From contig NZ_JAJEWM010000003.1 in the NCBI RefSeq assembly GCF_020687685.1, forward strand, positions 62,001-126,000: a stretch of DNA of 64,000 nt. Reading direction: 5' to 3'. The stretch comes from Tessaracoccus sp. OS52 (lineage in GTDB: Bacteria; Actinomycetota; Actinomycetes; Propionibacteriales; Propionibacteriaceae). Made by a program: the position numbers and the translations under genes. The notes beneath the pieces were generated by a model. The model did no database searches. It was given only the letters and a program-made list of their open reading frames with translations, and was not told the origin of the DNA. Below, in pieces: positions 52,515-60,736 of the stretch (within the stretch, counting starts at the first letter, position 1; each line of letters opens with the position of its first letter).

Positions 52515-53692
52515 CCTTCAACCTGCCTTCCGAGCGGGATGGTGGCCAGCAGGCCCGGCACCTGAGTGCCACCCAGCGGGCCGAAGCTGAACCTGGAGCC
52601 CATCTCGGCCACGAGTTCCTCGTCGGCCGCCGCCGCCTGCTCCTCGTTGTGGGTGACGTGGCGGATGGCGCCAGCTGGTGGCTGCCCCGGGGAGACGGTG
52701 AAAGAGGTGAAGACCATCATCGCCGGGGACTGCGCCAAGGAGTCCAGGAGGGCCTGGTAGTTGGCCGTCGGGTTCGGGCCGAAGGAGCGGATGGTCCGGG
52801 TCTCGTGCACCAGGCCGTCGCAGGTCAGCTGCTGCCACGTCTCCCTGGTGCGCTCGCCGGGTAGTTCGTCGCCCGCGCCGCTGGTCAGGCCGAGGACCTC
52901 GGCGATGGCGCTGGGGTCCAGCGCCTGGGCCGAGACGCCCTGTCGTTTCAACTGGGCCTGCGCCCGGTGGAGTCCGAAGCGCAGCGTCGCGAAGACCCCG
53001 ACCTGCCCACTCCCCCGACGTGCGACCGCCTCCAGGCAGAGCCTCGGATCCAGCCGGAGGGCCACCCACGTCCGCCGCACCGCAGGCGGCGTGACGTCCT
53101 CGCCGACGATCTCCAGATAGGACTGCTGGGCTGGTGATCCCGGCGTGAGCATCGCCAGGGTCGGGGCGGGGACCGTCATCGTGACCACCTGGATGCCCGC
53201 GAACACGACGTCGTCCTGACGGGTGAGCGTGCCGAGCAGCTCCAGGTCCAGTTCCGAGCCCCGGTCCACGACCAGCGCGTCGTCGGAGGTCAGTTCCAGC
53301 AATCCAGTCCAGGAGGTGCCGTCCGCGACCACCCCGATCTCACCGCCGTAGACGTTCTTGGTCTGGGTGACCTGCAGCTGGGGCAGCCACTGGCCCAGTG
53401 GGACCAGGGGTGCCGGCTGGTCCGGCTCGGCAACCTCCTGGCGTCGCCGGGCACCGTAGGCGGCCCGCACTCGCAGCGTCGAGAACAGCGAGCGCCCGTT
53501 CACCGGAAGGGTCGCGAGCATCGCGAGGAGTACCACGGCACCGGCCAGCACGAACCCGACGACGGTGCGCTGGGCGGCAAGCAACAGGGCGACGACGACG
53601 ACCACCTGCCAGAACAGCGCCATCGGCAGGTACCGGGTGGAGCGGGCACGCGACGGGAGTGCGGCGTTGCTGAGCTGGGCCGTCCGCGCCAT
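52511..53692 (-). CDS. eccE: Type VII secretion protein EccE
   Basis: A 393-residue EccE-like protein. Two adjacent N-terminal membrane segments (LPMALFWQVVVVVALLLAA and VVGFVLAGAVVLLAMLATL) precede a large cytoplasmic domain (LLELTSDDALVVDRGSELDLELL), as in EccE of ESX systems. The ATG at 53692 has AGGAGG upstream; the frame upstream is not needed. It is divergent from eccB and coupled to the unknown gene downstream. EccE is a peripheral part of the inner-membrane export complex. Confidence 0.8.
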   Translation of the reverse strand: MARTAQLSNAALPSRARSTRYLPMALFWQVVVVVALLLAAQRTVVGFVLAGAVVLLAMLATLPVNGRSLFSTLRVRAAYGARRRQEVAEPDQPAPLVPLGQWLPQLQVTQTKNVYGGEIGVVADGTSWTGLLELTSDDALVVDRGSELDLELLGTLTRQDDVVFAGIQVVTMTVPAPTLAMLTPGSPAQQSYLEIVGEDVTPPAVRRTWVALRLDPRLCLEAVARRGSGQVGVFATLRFGLHRAQAQLKRQGVSAQALDPSAIAEVLGLTSGAGDELPGERTRETWQQLTCDGLVHETRTIRSFGPNPTANYQALLDSLAQSPAMMVFTSFTVSPGQPPAGAIRHVTHNEEQAAAADEELVAEMGSRFSFGPLGGTQVPGLLATIPLGRQVEG

Positions 53693-53840
53693 TGGTCCTC
53701 CTCGCACTGGCTGTGGGGTCGGGCCAACTCTAGGGCGTGCCGGGCGCAGGGGGGACAACGTCACCGCCTGATGGCGTGCGACGACTGCGCGTCGGCGTGG
53801 CTACAGTTGCCCCCGAACCCATTCCACCCGGAGGACCCGC

Positions 53841-55232
53841 ATGGCGACACGCAAGGACCTTCTCAAGGCAGAGTCCTTCATCTCGCGACGCATGGTCGCG
53901 GCTTTCGTCGACCGTGACCCCGACGACCCGACGCCGCCCCTGCGGCGAGTGGGGATGGCCACCTTCGTGTCTGTGCTGCTGGGCATCATCCTCCTCGCGG
54001 GCACCGCGCTGTTCGGGCTGTTGCGCCCCGGCGGCGGCGACGCGTGGAAGGAGGAGGGCGTCGTCATCTCCGACACCTCCGCCGGCATGCAGTTCGTCTA
54101 CGCGCAGGGCACCCTGATCCCGATGGCCAACGTGGCTTCCGCGCACCTGCAGGCCGCCGGCGAGAACCCGTCCGGGCCGCCGCGAGTTGTCAACGTCAGG
54201 ACCGACACCCTAAAGGGCACTCCGCAGGGTCCGATGATGGGCATCGCCGGAGCTCCGCGGCAGCTGCCGGCGGCCGCCGACATGGACGTCTACCCGCTGC
54301 AGATGTGCTCCTCGGCCCCGAACACCGCGGGTGACCGGTTCGTCAGCATCGAGTTCAACGCGCCGGCCGTCCCGGACAGCCAGATCTCCTTCGTGGCCAG
54401 GGCCTCCGACGGCGAGGAGTTCATCATCATGAACGGCCAGGCCCACCGCCTCTGGCGCGAGCAGGGGAAAGCCTCACCCCTCATCGAGGACCTGCCCATC
54501 GCGACACCCGGCAATGCCTGGCTCTCAGCGCTGCCGGTCGGGCAGCCGCTCGAGCCGATGGACATCCCGAATCTGGGCGCCACCCCGTCCAAGGACATGC
54601 TCAACATGCGCATCGGTCAGCTCGCGACGGTGGAGGGCGCCGAGGGCGGCGCCAGCCGCTACTACGTCCAGCTCGACGACGGCCTCTCCCAGGTCTCCTA
54701 CCTCGACATGAGGCTCATGATGGCCGCCAAGGACATGCCGCCGCCGCGGCTGATCTCGGAGTCGGAGCTGGCTTCCGCCCGCAACGACTCCGTGCCCGAC
54801 TCCTCAACCCCAGGCATTCCGTACGAGAAGCCAAGGGGCCCCGAGGGCTACGGCAACCTCCAGGACATCTCCGTGTGCGCCACCTACGGCCAGGACAACC
54901 CGGACCGCGTCGTGCTCACCGTGGACCAGGCCACGCCCGAGATGCCGGCCGGGCACCTGAAGCCGTTCGGCAATGTCGTGGACCTCGTGAAGATGGAGCC
55001 GCTGGCCGGCGGCCTCCTGCAGAACTCGAACAACGCCGTCGACGACGCCGCCACCTTCCTGGTGATCGACGGCCGCAGCTACCCCATTCCGGATGTCGCC
55101 TCCCGCCGCGCCCTCGGCTACGGAGACGTCACCCCTGCCGCGGTGCCGCCACAACTGCTGGCGCTCATCCCGCCGGGGCTGGAGCCGAACATGAACCTGT
55201 CCCGAGCGAGCATCCGGCAACTGGAGGCATGA
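53841..55232 (+). CDS. eccB: Type VII secretion protein EccB
   Basis: A 463-residue protein with a cytoplasmic N-terminus (MATRKDLLKAESFISRRMVAAFV, typical of EccB), one membrane segment at about residues 38-60 (MATFVSVLLGIILLAGTALFGL) and a large extracytoplasmic repeat domain. EccB anchors the ESX complex on the outer side of the membrane. GGAGG precedes the ATG at 53841. It is followed by two Esx-type genes. Confidence 0.93.
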   Translation: MATRKDLLKAESFISRRMVAAFVDRDPDDPTPPLRRVGMATFVSVLLGIILLAGTALFGLLRPGGGDAWKEEGVVISDTSAGMQFVYAQGTLIPMANVASAHLQAAGENPSGPPRVVNVRTDTLKGTPQGPMMGIAGAPRQLPAAADMDVYPLQMCSSAPNTAGDRFVSIEFNAPAVPDSQISFVARASDGEEFIIMNGQAHRLWREQGKASPLIEDLPIATPGNAWLSALPVGQPLEPMDIPNLGATPSKDMLNMRIGQLATVEGAEGGASRYYVQLDDGLSQVSYLDMRLMMAAKDMPPPRLISESELASARNDSVPDSSTPGIPYEKPRGPEGYGNLQDISVCATYGQDNPDRVVLTVDQATPEMPAGHLKPFGNVVDLVKMEPLAGGLLQNSNNAVDDAATFLVIDGRSYPIPDVASRRALGYGDVTPAAVPPQLLALIPPGLEPNMNLSRASIRQLEA

Positions 55233-55403
55233 GTAGCCAGAGCCCACTTTCCGGGGTCTAGGTACTGCTACTCGTTTCGATCGGGACCACTGGGAAGTGA
55301 CCCGCTCCCCCGCCTAGGGTTTCAAGTGTCACGAAGGCAGCACCGAGCTACTCGGACGTTGCTGAACCGAGAGCCGCAGGCTCCACCGTTGAAGGGAATG
55401 AAC

Positions 55404-55712
55404 ATGGGCAACAAGTCCGTTGATCGCGCCGAAATGGCCAAGGCTGCGCAGCAGATCGAGGCGAAGCACCAGCAGATCCACCAGCTGCAGGCCCGCCTGC
55501 AGGGGCAGATGACTGACCTCGCCACCCGCTGGACCGGTCAGGCGTCGCAGATGTTCCAGCGTGGTTACGGCCAGTTCGACACCGAGTTCGAGAAGGTCAA
55601 GCAGGGCCTGGACAAGATCCACACCTCGCTGGTCGAGACGCAGAAGGAATACGTCCAGCGCGAGGAAGAGAACACCCAGACCGCGAACCAGATCGCCGGC
55701 CTCATCGGCTGA
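55404..55712 (+). CDS. WXG100 family secreted protein (EsxA/EsxB type) 1
   Basis: A 102-residue WXG100 protein: a helical hairpin with the turn motif WTG (RWTGQASQMFQRGY) near residue 40 and a C-terminal YVQREEEN export-signal-like sequence (Tyr-x-x-x-Glu). Of two near ATGs, that at 55404 is favoured because GAAGGG lies seven bases upstream; the one at 55398 is too close. It is probably a substrate of the local type VII system, forming a heterodimer with the next protein. Confidence 0.92.
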   Translation: MGNKSVDRAEMAKAAQQIEAKHQQIHQLQARLQGQMTDLATRWTGQASQMFQRGYGQFDTEFEKVKQGLDKIHTSLVETQKEYVQREEENTQTANQIAGLIG

Positions 55713-55750
55713 CGCTGACCGACACCACCACATCGAGCCAGGAGACATCA

Positions 55751-56041
55751 ATGAACGACGCAACCACATACTCACAGTCCGGCATGCAGGAGGGAATCTC
55801 GAACCTCTCCGCCGCCCACAAGGAACTCACCACCCTCCTTGAGGACCTGAAGGCCGAGCTCTCCTCGTCCCTCGGGGCCTGGGAGGACAACGCCCGCAAC
55901 GCCTACGTCGAGGTCCAGCGCTCCTGGGACGCCTCCGCGGCCAAGCAGCAGGACATCGTCCAGCGCATGCCGATCCTCCTCGGCAACATCTCGGACGGCT
56001 ACGACGCCACCGAGTCCCGCAACGCCGGCATCTGGGGCTGA
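55751..56041 (+). CDS. WXG100-like (Esx) protein 2
   Basis: A 96-residue helical-hairpin protein. The turn reads GAWEDNARNAY, so the Trp is kept but the Gly of the WXG motif is Asp. The overall length, the Ala/Ser-rich helices and the position next to the first Esx gene (38 bp) support its membership in the family. AGGAGA precedes the ATG. It is likely the partner of the first Esx protein. A terminator follows. Confidence 0.88.
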   Translation: MNDATTYSQSGMQEGISNLSAAHKELTTLLEDLKAELSSSLGAWEDNARNAYVEVQRSWDASAAKQQDIVQRMPILLGNISDGYDATESRNAGIWG

Positions 56042-56057
56042 CCCAAGACCGCAAACT

Positions 56058-56094
56058 GAAGGGCCCCGCTTCGACGGGGCCCTTCTGTCTTGTC
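56058..56094. terminator. Terminator after the Esx genes
   Basis: GAAGGGCCCCG (56058-56068) and CGGGGCCCTTC (56075-56085) form a perfect 11-bp stem with a 6-nt loop, followed by TGTCTTGT. It lies between the Esx genes and the convergent fpg gene and can serve both. Confidence 0.88.
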
Positions 56095-56144
56095 CTGGAG
56101 ACCATCCCCCGTGGAGTGACTGCGGGAGGATCCGGAGGCCTTCG

Positions 56145-57008
56145 CTACTTGAGCAGCTTGGACAGCCTGCGATCCGCCAGCGGCTTGCCGCCGGTCTGGC
56201 AGCCGGGGCAGTACTGCAGCGACGAGTCCGCGAACGAGACCTCGGCGATCACCGAGCCGCAGTCCTCGCACTTCTCGCCGGTCCGCCCGTGGACGCGCAT
56301 GCCCCTGCGCTTGGAGTCCTTCAGTTTGCTGATGGGCACGCCCCGGGTCTCCTCCAGGGCCTGGCCCAGCACCTCCCGGATGTGGCCGTGGAGGGCGGCG
56401 ACACCGTCGGCGTCCAGTGAGGATGCGGGCTTGAACGGACTGAGCCGGGCCGCGTGCAGGATCTCGTCGGAGTAGGCGTTACCGATCCCGGCGAGCACCT
56501 TCTGGTCGCGCAGGACGCCCTTGAGCTGCGCCTTGCCGGCCTTCTTGAGGATGGCCGCCAGGTCATCGACGGTGAAGGTCTCGGCCAGCGGATCGGGCCC
56601 CAGCGCGGCGATACCGGGGACGTCGGTGGGATCGGTCACCACGTAGACGGCCAGGTGGCGCTGGGTCCCCGCCTCGGTGAGGCTGAAGCCGGAGCCGTCC
56701 TCCACCCCGATCCGCAGCGCCAGGCCCGACTTTCCCGGCCGCGGCACCTTCGCGGGCAACTCGTCGTGCCAGGTCACCCAGCCGGCGCGGGCCAGGTGGA
56801 ACACGAGGTGGAGGCCCTGCGCGTCGACGTCGATGAACTTCCCGTGCCGGACCACCCCGGCGACCTCCAGGCCCAGGAGCGCGTCGAGCGGAGGGTCGTA
56901 GGTCTTCAGCACGCTGAACGCCACCAGGTGGCCCTGCGTGATGGCCTTGCCGGTGAGCCGCTCGGAGAGCTGGTCGACGACGGCCTGCACCTCAGGCAGT
57001 TCGGGCAT
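56145..57008 (-). CDS. Fpg/Nei family DNA glycosylase
   Basis: A 287-residue glycosylase. The N-terminal catalytic Pro and Glu are in MPELPE, the beta-clamp Lys in RHGKFID near 58, and the helix-two-turn-helix in KVLAGIGNAYSDEILHAAR near 180. The C-terminal zinc finger has CEDC and CPGC. It removes oxidised bases such as 8-oxoguanine and nicks the DNA. The ATG at 57008 gives the required N-terminal Pro; the long open frame upstream overlaps aat. It overlaps aat by 17 bp. Confidence 0.93.
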   Translation of the reverse strand: MPELPEVQAVVDQLSERLTGKAITQGHLVAFSVLKTYDPPLDALLGLEVAGVVRHGKFIDVDAQGLHLVFHLARAGWVTWHDELPAKVPRPGKSGLALRIGVEDGSGFSLTEAGTQRHLAVYVVTDPTDVPGIAALGPDPLAETFTVDDLAAILKKAGKAQLKGVLRDQKVLAGIGNAYSDEILHAARLSPFKPASSLDADGVAALHGHIREVLGQALEETRGVPISKLKDSKRRGMRVHGRTGEKCEDCGSVIAEVSFADSSLQYCPGCQTGGKPLADRRLSKLLK

Positions 57009-57732
57009 TTCGGTCCTCCCCAAGACTCGCGAGCAGTTCCTCGCCGCCCATTCTCCCCGCCTCGCCACGCGCCCACATGTTGTTGTGCGGTTCCTCCAGC
57101 GCCTCCCCCAGTTCGGCGAGGTAGTCCGCACGGTCGATCGCCACCGCGCCGAGCGACTCGAGGTGCGGCGTGAGCCACTGGACGTCGAGGACCTGGATCT
57201 CCATCCTGCGCAGTTCGTGGACCAGCCGCAGCAACGCCACCTTCGAGGCGTCGGTCCCGAGCACCTCGTCGTGGAACATCGACTCGCCCGCGAACATCCC
57301 GTTCTGGTGCACGCCGTAGAGCCCGCCGACGAGGCGGCCCTCGCCATCCCAGGTCTCGACGCTGTGGACGTAACCGACTTGGTGCAGGACCATGAAGGCG
57401 GCCGAGATCCGCTGGTCGATCCAGCCGTCTGGGCGCGACGGGTCCGCGCACGCGGCCAGCACCTGCGGGAACGCGACGTCGACCGTCGTGGTGTAGCGGC
57501 GTGCCGAACGGCGCAACGACTTGGTGACGCGCACGCCGTCGGGCGGCAACTGGGCCCGCTGCATCGGGGACCACCACCCCATCTCGCCACCGAAACCGCC
57601 GCCGCCCAGCGGCATCGGGAACACGCCGCAGCGATAGGCCAGCAGCGCAGTGCCCGGGTCGAACTCGTCGGAGAACGCGATCAGGTCCTGGCGCGGCCAG
57701 TCCTCAGGCGGTCCGAAGAGGGTTTCGAGCAT
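56992..57732 (-). CDS. aat: Leucyl/phenylalanyl-tRNA-protein transferase
   Basis: A 246-residue Aat. Typical segments are ALLAYRCGVFPMP near 30, WWSPMQRAQLPPD, GWIDQRISAAFMVLHQVGY near 110 and GESMFHD near 145. It attaches Leu or Phe to N-terminal Arg or Lys of proteins, marking them for ClpAP/ClpS degradation. The ATG at 57732 is chosen by the family N-terminus; the longer frame is open but not conserved-looking. It is followed by fpg with a 17-bp overlap. Confidence 0.95.
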   Translation of the reverse strand: MLETLFGPPEDWPRQDLIAFSDEFDPGTALLAYRCGVFPMPLGGGGFGGEMGWWSPMQRAQLPPDGVRVTKSLRRSARRYTTTVDVAFPQVLAACADPSRPDGWIDQRISAAFMVLHQVGYVHSVETWDGEGRLVGGLYGVHQNGMFAGESMFHDEVLGTDASKVALLRLVHELRRMEIQVLDVQWLTPHLESLGAVAIDRADYLAELGEALEEPHNNMWARGEAGRMGGEELLASLGEDRNARTA

Positions 57733-57827
57733 GGAAACCAGTGTGGCAGCCCGGGGGATTTCCGGGTCTTCCCCTGCAGAGATGCTTGGCGGTGTGTGCA
57801 AGTCTTGGGGGGTAGAAGGAGACGCTG

Positions 57828-58517
57828 ATGAGTCAACCATCCAATGTCGTCGCTGTCGCTCAAGGGCTGACCTCCGACGCCTTCCACCAGATCCTGGATC
57901 TCGCAATCGACGGCAAGGGGAAGTTGCCGGGGGCGAAGGTCGCGGCCAAGAACCTGCTCGCCAGGCACGGTGACCCGGAGACTGCCATCGACTGGCTGGT
58001 GAGGGAACACATCGCGCTGGCCGGCGGGCAGGGGTTCGCGACCAACTGGGGAGGGTTCTTCGTCTCGCTGGTCACCATCCCCGCCAACATCGCCGCGGCC
58101 GCCTTCGTGCAGGCCCGGCTGGTGGCCTCCATCGCGCACCTGCGCGGCTACGAACTCAGCGACAGGCGCGTGCGCAGCGCGATCCTGATGGTCATGCTCG
58201 GCCCCACCGCCGGCGAGGCGCTGGTGTCCAATGGCCAGTTGCCGTCGTCGCCCCTGGCCGTGGCCACCGCCCCGGTCTTCGACGCCAAGCTCGACGGTCA
58301 GATCAGCCGCGCCCTGCTTGACCGCGCGATGAACCAGCTCAGCGGCAAGCGACTGGGGGCGTGGGTGGGCAAGCGCATCCCGTTCGTTGGCGGCGGCGTC
58401 GGCGCTGTCGTCGACGGCTGGGCCACCCACCTGATCGCGCGGCTGGCGCAGGAGTCCTTCCCCAGCCGTCGGCCCAGGCTGAACCGCTGGACCAAGGACG
58501 AGCCGCAGACCACCTGA
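57828..58517 (+). CDS. EcsC family protein
   Basis: A 229-residue protein with the EcsC-type core (IPANIAAAAFVQARLVASIAHLRGY near 85, then DRRVRSAILMVMLG) and a Gly-rich helix (IPFVGGGVGAVVDGWAT) near the end. The hydrophobic segments suggest peripheral or integral membrane association. EcsC of Bacillus is encoded with an ABC transporter; in actinobacteria the function is unknown. The ATG at 57828 is preceded by AGAAGGAGA. It is divergent from aat. Confidence 0.85.
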   Translation: MSQPSNVVAVAQGLTSDAFHQILDLAIDGKGKLPGAKVAAKNLLARHGDPETAIDWLVREHIALAGGQGFATNWGGFFVSLVTIPANIAAAAFVQARLVASIAHLRGYELSDRRVRSAILMVMLGPTAGEALVSNGQLPSSPLAVATAPVFDAKLDGQISRALLDRAMNQLSGKRLGAWVGKRIPFVGGGVGAVVDGWATHLIARLAQESFPSRRPRLNRWTKDEPQTT

Positions 58518-58527
58518 GGCGTGGGCG

Positions 58528-59646
58528 CTACGCGTAGGAGCGCGGGACCCGGGCGGTGATCAGGCACGTGACCTCGTACGGGATGGTGTCCATCAGTTCG
58601 GCGAGTTCGGCGACGGAGATCTCGTCACCGCCGTCGCTCCCGGCGAGGACGGCGTAGTCGCCCACCTGGACCTCTCCGCGCTCGGGGCCGAGGTCCACCA
58701 TCGTCTGGTCCATGCACACCCGCCCGACCACTGGTCTGGACTCTCCGCCCACCAGCATCCGGCCCCGATTGGACAGCAGTCTGGAGTAGCCGTCCCCGTA
58801 TCCGATGGCGACGGTGGCCACCCAGGTGTCGCGCGGCGCCGTCCACGTCCTTCCGTACCCGACGGTCTCGCCCTGGCGGACCTGCTTGACGAACGCCACC
58901 CGGGCCGTCCAGCGCGCCACGGGTTCCAAGGGACGGGTGCGGGGCGTGCGAGCGTCGGGGTAGGACCCGTACAACATGATCCCGGGGCGCACGAGCGTGG
59001 TGGTGCCCAGGTCGTGGCAGAGCAGGGCGCCGGAGTTGGCCGTGTGAACCCACGGCACGGGGCCGACGGCGTCACGCACGTCGGCGGCCACCTGCTCGAA
59101 GCGAGCCAACTGGTCCCGGGTGAAGTCCTCGCCGTCCGGGACGTCGCTGACCGGCAGGTGTGTGTAGAGGCCGTCCAGTGCCAGGTGCGGGTGGTCCGCG
59201 ACCTGACGGGCGAGAGCGACGGCGTCGGCGGGCTCCGCGCCGATGCGCCGCATCCCGGTGTCGACCTTCAGGTGCAACGGAGCGACGACGCCGGCGGCGG
59301 CGGCCGCTGCTCCAACCGCTGCGATCCCGTCGGCGTCGGCGACCGTCAGGGTGAGGCTCGCGGCCAGCGCCGAGGGGAGTTCTTCGGGAAACGTGATCGT
59401 GAACTTCAGGATGGGCAGGGTGATTCCGGCGTCCCGCAGCTCCACGGCTTCGGAGACGAGCGCGACGCCGAGCCACTGCGCCGTACCCGCGGACTGGATG
59501 CTGCGCGAGACCTCCACCAGGCCGTGCCCGTAAGCGTCAGCCTTGACCGCCGCCAGCACCGCTCGGCCATCGGCGAGTTCGGCAGCGGTGCGCAGGTTCT
59601 GGTTGATGGCATCCAGGTCCACCCGGAGCTCGCTTGCACTGGACAC
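58528..59646 (-). CDS. alr: Alanine racemase
   Basis: A 372-residue PLP enzyme. The Schiff-base Lys is in AVKADAYGHG (Lys35), the second catalytic Tyr in VGYGRTW near 262, and RVCMDQTMVDLG lies near 310. It makes D-alanine for peptidoglycan. The GTG at 59646 is chosen; the upstream extension of the frame is low-complexity and overlaps the opposite gene's repeats. AAGATT lies four bases upstream, perhaps a -10 element of a nearly leaderless transcript. It is divergent from the DUF4282 gene. Confidence 0.95.
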   Translation of the reverse strand: MSSASELRVDLDAINQNLRTAAELADGRAVLAAVKADAYGHGLVEVSRSIQSAGTAQWLGVALVSEAVELRDAGITLPILKFTITFPEELPSALAASLTLTVADADGIAAVGAAAAAAGVVAPLHLKVDTGMRRIGAEPADAVALARQVADHPHLALDGLYTHLPVSDVPDGEDFTRDQLARFEQVAADVRDAVGPVPWVHTANSGALLCHDLGTTTLVRPGIMLYGSYPDARTPRTRPLEPVARWTARVAFVKQVRQGETVGYGRTWTAPRDTWVATVAIGYGDGYSRLLSNRGRMLVGGESRPVVGRVCMDQTMVDLGPERGEVQVGDYAVLAGSDGGDEISVAELAELMDTIPYEVTCLITARVPRSYA

Positions 59647-59729
59647 CCCCCAATCTTCGCCTGCCGGGCGCGGGCAGACCAAACGGGAACGTGCTGGCTC
59701 TGGTCCAGGCCGGTGGCAGAATGGCGCGC

Positions 59730-60623
59730 ATGTCGAACAATCAGTGGAACAACGGCCAGGCCGACGGCCAGTGGCAGCCGCAGGGCAATCCCGACCCGAA
59801 CGCACCCGAGCAGCCACAGCCGAGCGCCAACGACTGGAACGCCGGTCAGGCGCAGGCGGACTGGAACTCGGGCGGTCAGGGCGGTTCCCAGGACTGGAAC
59901 CAGCCGGCGGCTTCCCAGCAGGACTGGAACGCCCAGCAGGCTCCCGCAGGCCAGGACTGGAACCAGCAGCCCGCGCAGGACTGGACGCAGCAGCAGCAGC
60001 CGCAGCAGCAGGGCTGGAACGCCCAGCAGGCCGGCGCGGACTGGAACACCGGCGCGCAGCACCAGGGCGGCAGCGACTGGAACGCGCAGCCCCAGTCGAG
60101 CGCCCAGGAATGGCACCAGCAGCAGCCGGCGCAGGACTGGAACGCCCAGCCGCAGACTGACTGGACCGCCCAGCAGCCCGCGCAGGAGTGGGGCGCACCG
60201 CCCCAGGGTGGCCAGCCCTGGAACCAGCCCCAAGGCGGCTTCCAGGGTCCGCCGGCCTTCGGGAAGCCAGCCAGGGACCAGCGCGTGCCGTCGCCACGCC
60301 GTCGGAGCGACACGGGCCTCGGGAACGTGTTCGACTTCAGCTTCAAGAAGTTCGCACTCCCCTCCGCCGCCGGGACGATCTTCCTGATCTCGGTGATCTG
60401 CTTCGGGATCTGGTGGGTCTTCGACCTCATCCAGGTCCTGACCGTGGGTACCGAGTTCTACGAGCCCAGCGGTGCCCTGATCGCGGACGTCATCTTCGGC
60501 GGTCTCGCCAGGATGTTCATCGGCGTGCTGCTCACCCGAGTGCTCATCGAGGGCGCCTCCGCCGTCGTCAAACTGGCGAACAAGGCGGATGCCGAAAAGG
60601 TCGACGAGGTCGAGAAGGCCTGA
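59730..60623 (+). CDS. DUF4282 membrane protein with Asp-Trp-Asn repeats
   Basis: A 297-residue protein. The N-terminal 170 residues are a Gln/Asn/Pro/Ala-rich region with more than ten Trp, mostly in DWN or EW units (QDWNQ, ADWNS, SDWNA). The C-terminal 100 residues fit DUF4282: a basic-hydrophobic start (FDFSFKKFALPSAAGTIF) and two membrane segments (FLISVICFGIWWVFDLIQV and ADVIFGGLARMFIGVLLTRV). The tail is charged. CAGAAT (59717-59722) ends seven bases before the ATG at 59730, which favours this start over 59721 and suggests leaderless translation. The function is unknown. Confidence 0.85.
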   Translation: MSNNQWNNGQADGQWQPQGNPDPNAPEQPQPSANDWNAGQAQADWNSGGQGGSQDWNQPAASQQDWNAQQAPAGQDWNQQPAQDWTQQQQPQQQGWNAQQAGADWNTGAQHQGGSDWNAQPQSSAQEWHQQQPAQDWNAQPQTDWTAQQPAQEWGAPPQGGQPWNQPQGGFQGPPAFGKPARDQRVPSPRRRSDTGLGNVFDFSFKKFALPSAAGTIFLISVICFGIWWVFDLIQVLTVGTEFYEPSGALIADVIFGGLARMFIGVLLTRVLIEGASAVVKLANKADAEKVDEVEKA

Positions 60624-60639
60624 CCCCCGCAGCAACGCC

Positions 60640-60672
60640 GAGGGACCGCAGCCAGCCCGGCTGCGGTCCCTC
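60640..60672. terminator. Strong hairpin between convergent genes
   Basis: GAGGGACCGCAGCC (60640-60653) and GGCTGCGGTCCCTC (60659-60672) form a perfect 14-bp stem with a 5-nt loop. There is no T-tract. It serves the DUF4282 gene and the convergent E2 gene. Confidence 0.8.
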
Positions 60673-60736
60673 ACACTTCACCCGCCAGTGGGCGCGGTCG
60701 CGACAGCGGAACGTGGCGTCACCTTGCGGGGTGAGG

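Noticed and set aside
58528..60297. N-terminal extension of the alanine racemase frame by over 200 codons
   Set aside because: The extra part is the reverse of the DWN-repeat gene and has Ser/Arg/Pro shadow composition; the GTG at 59646 fits the family start.
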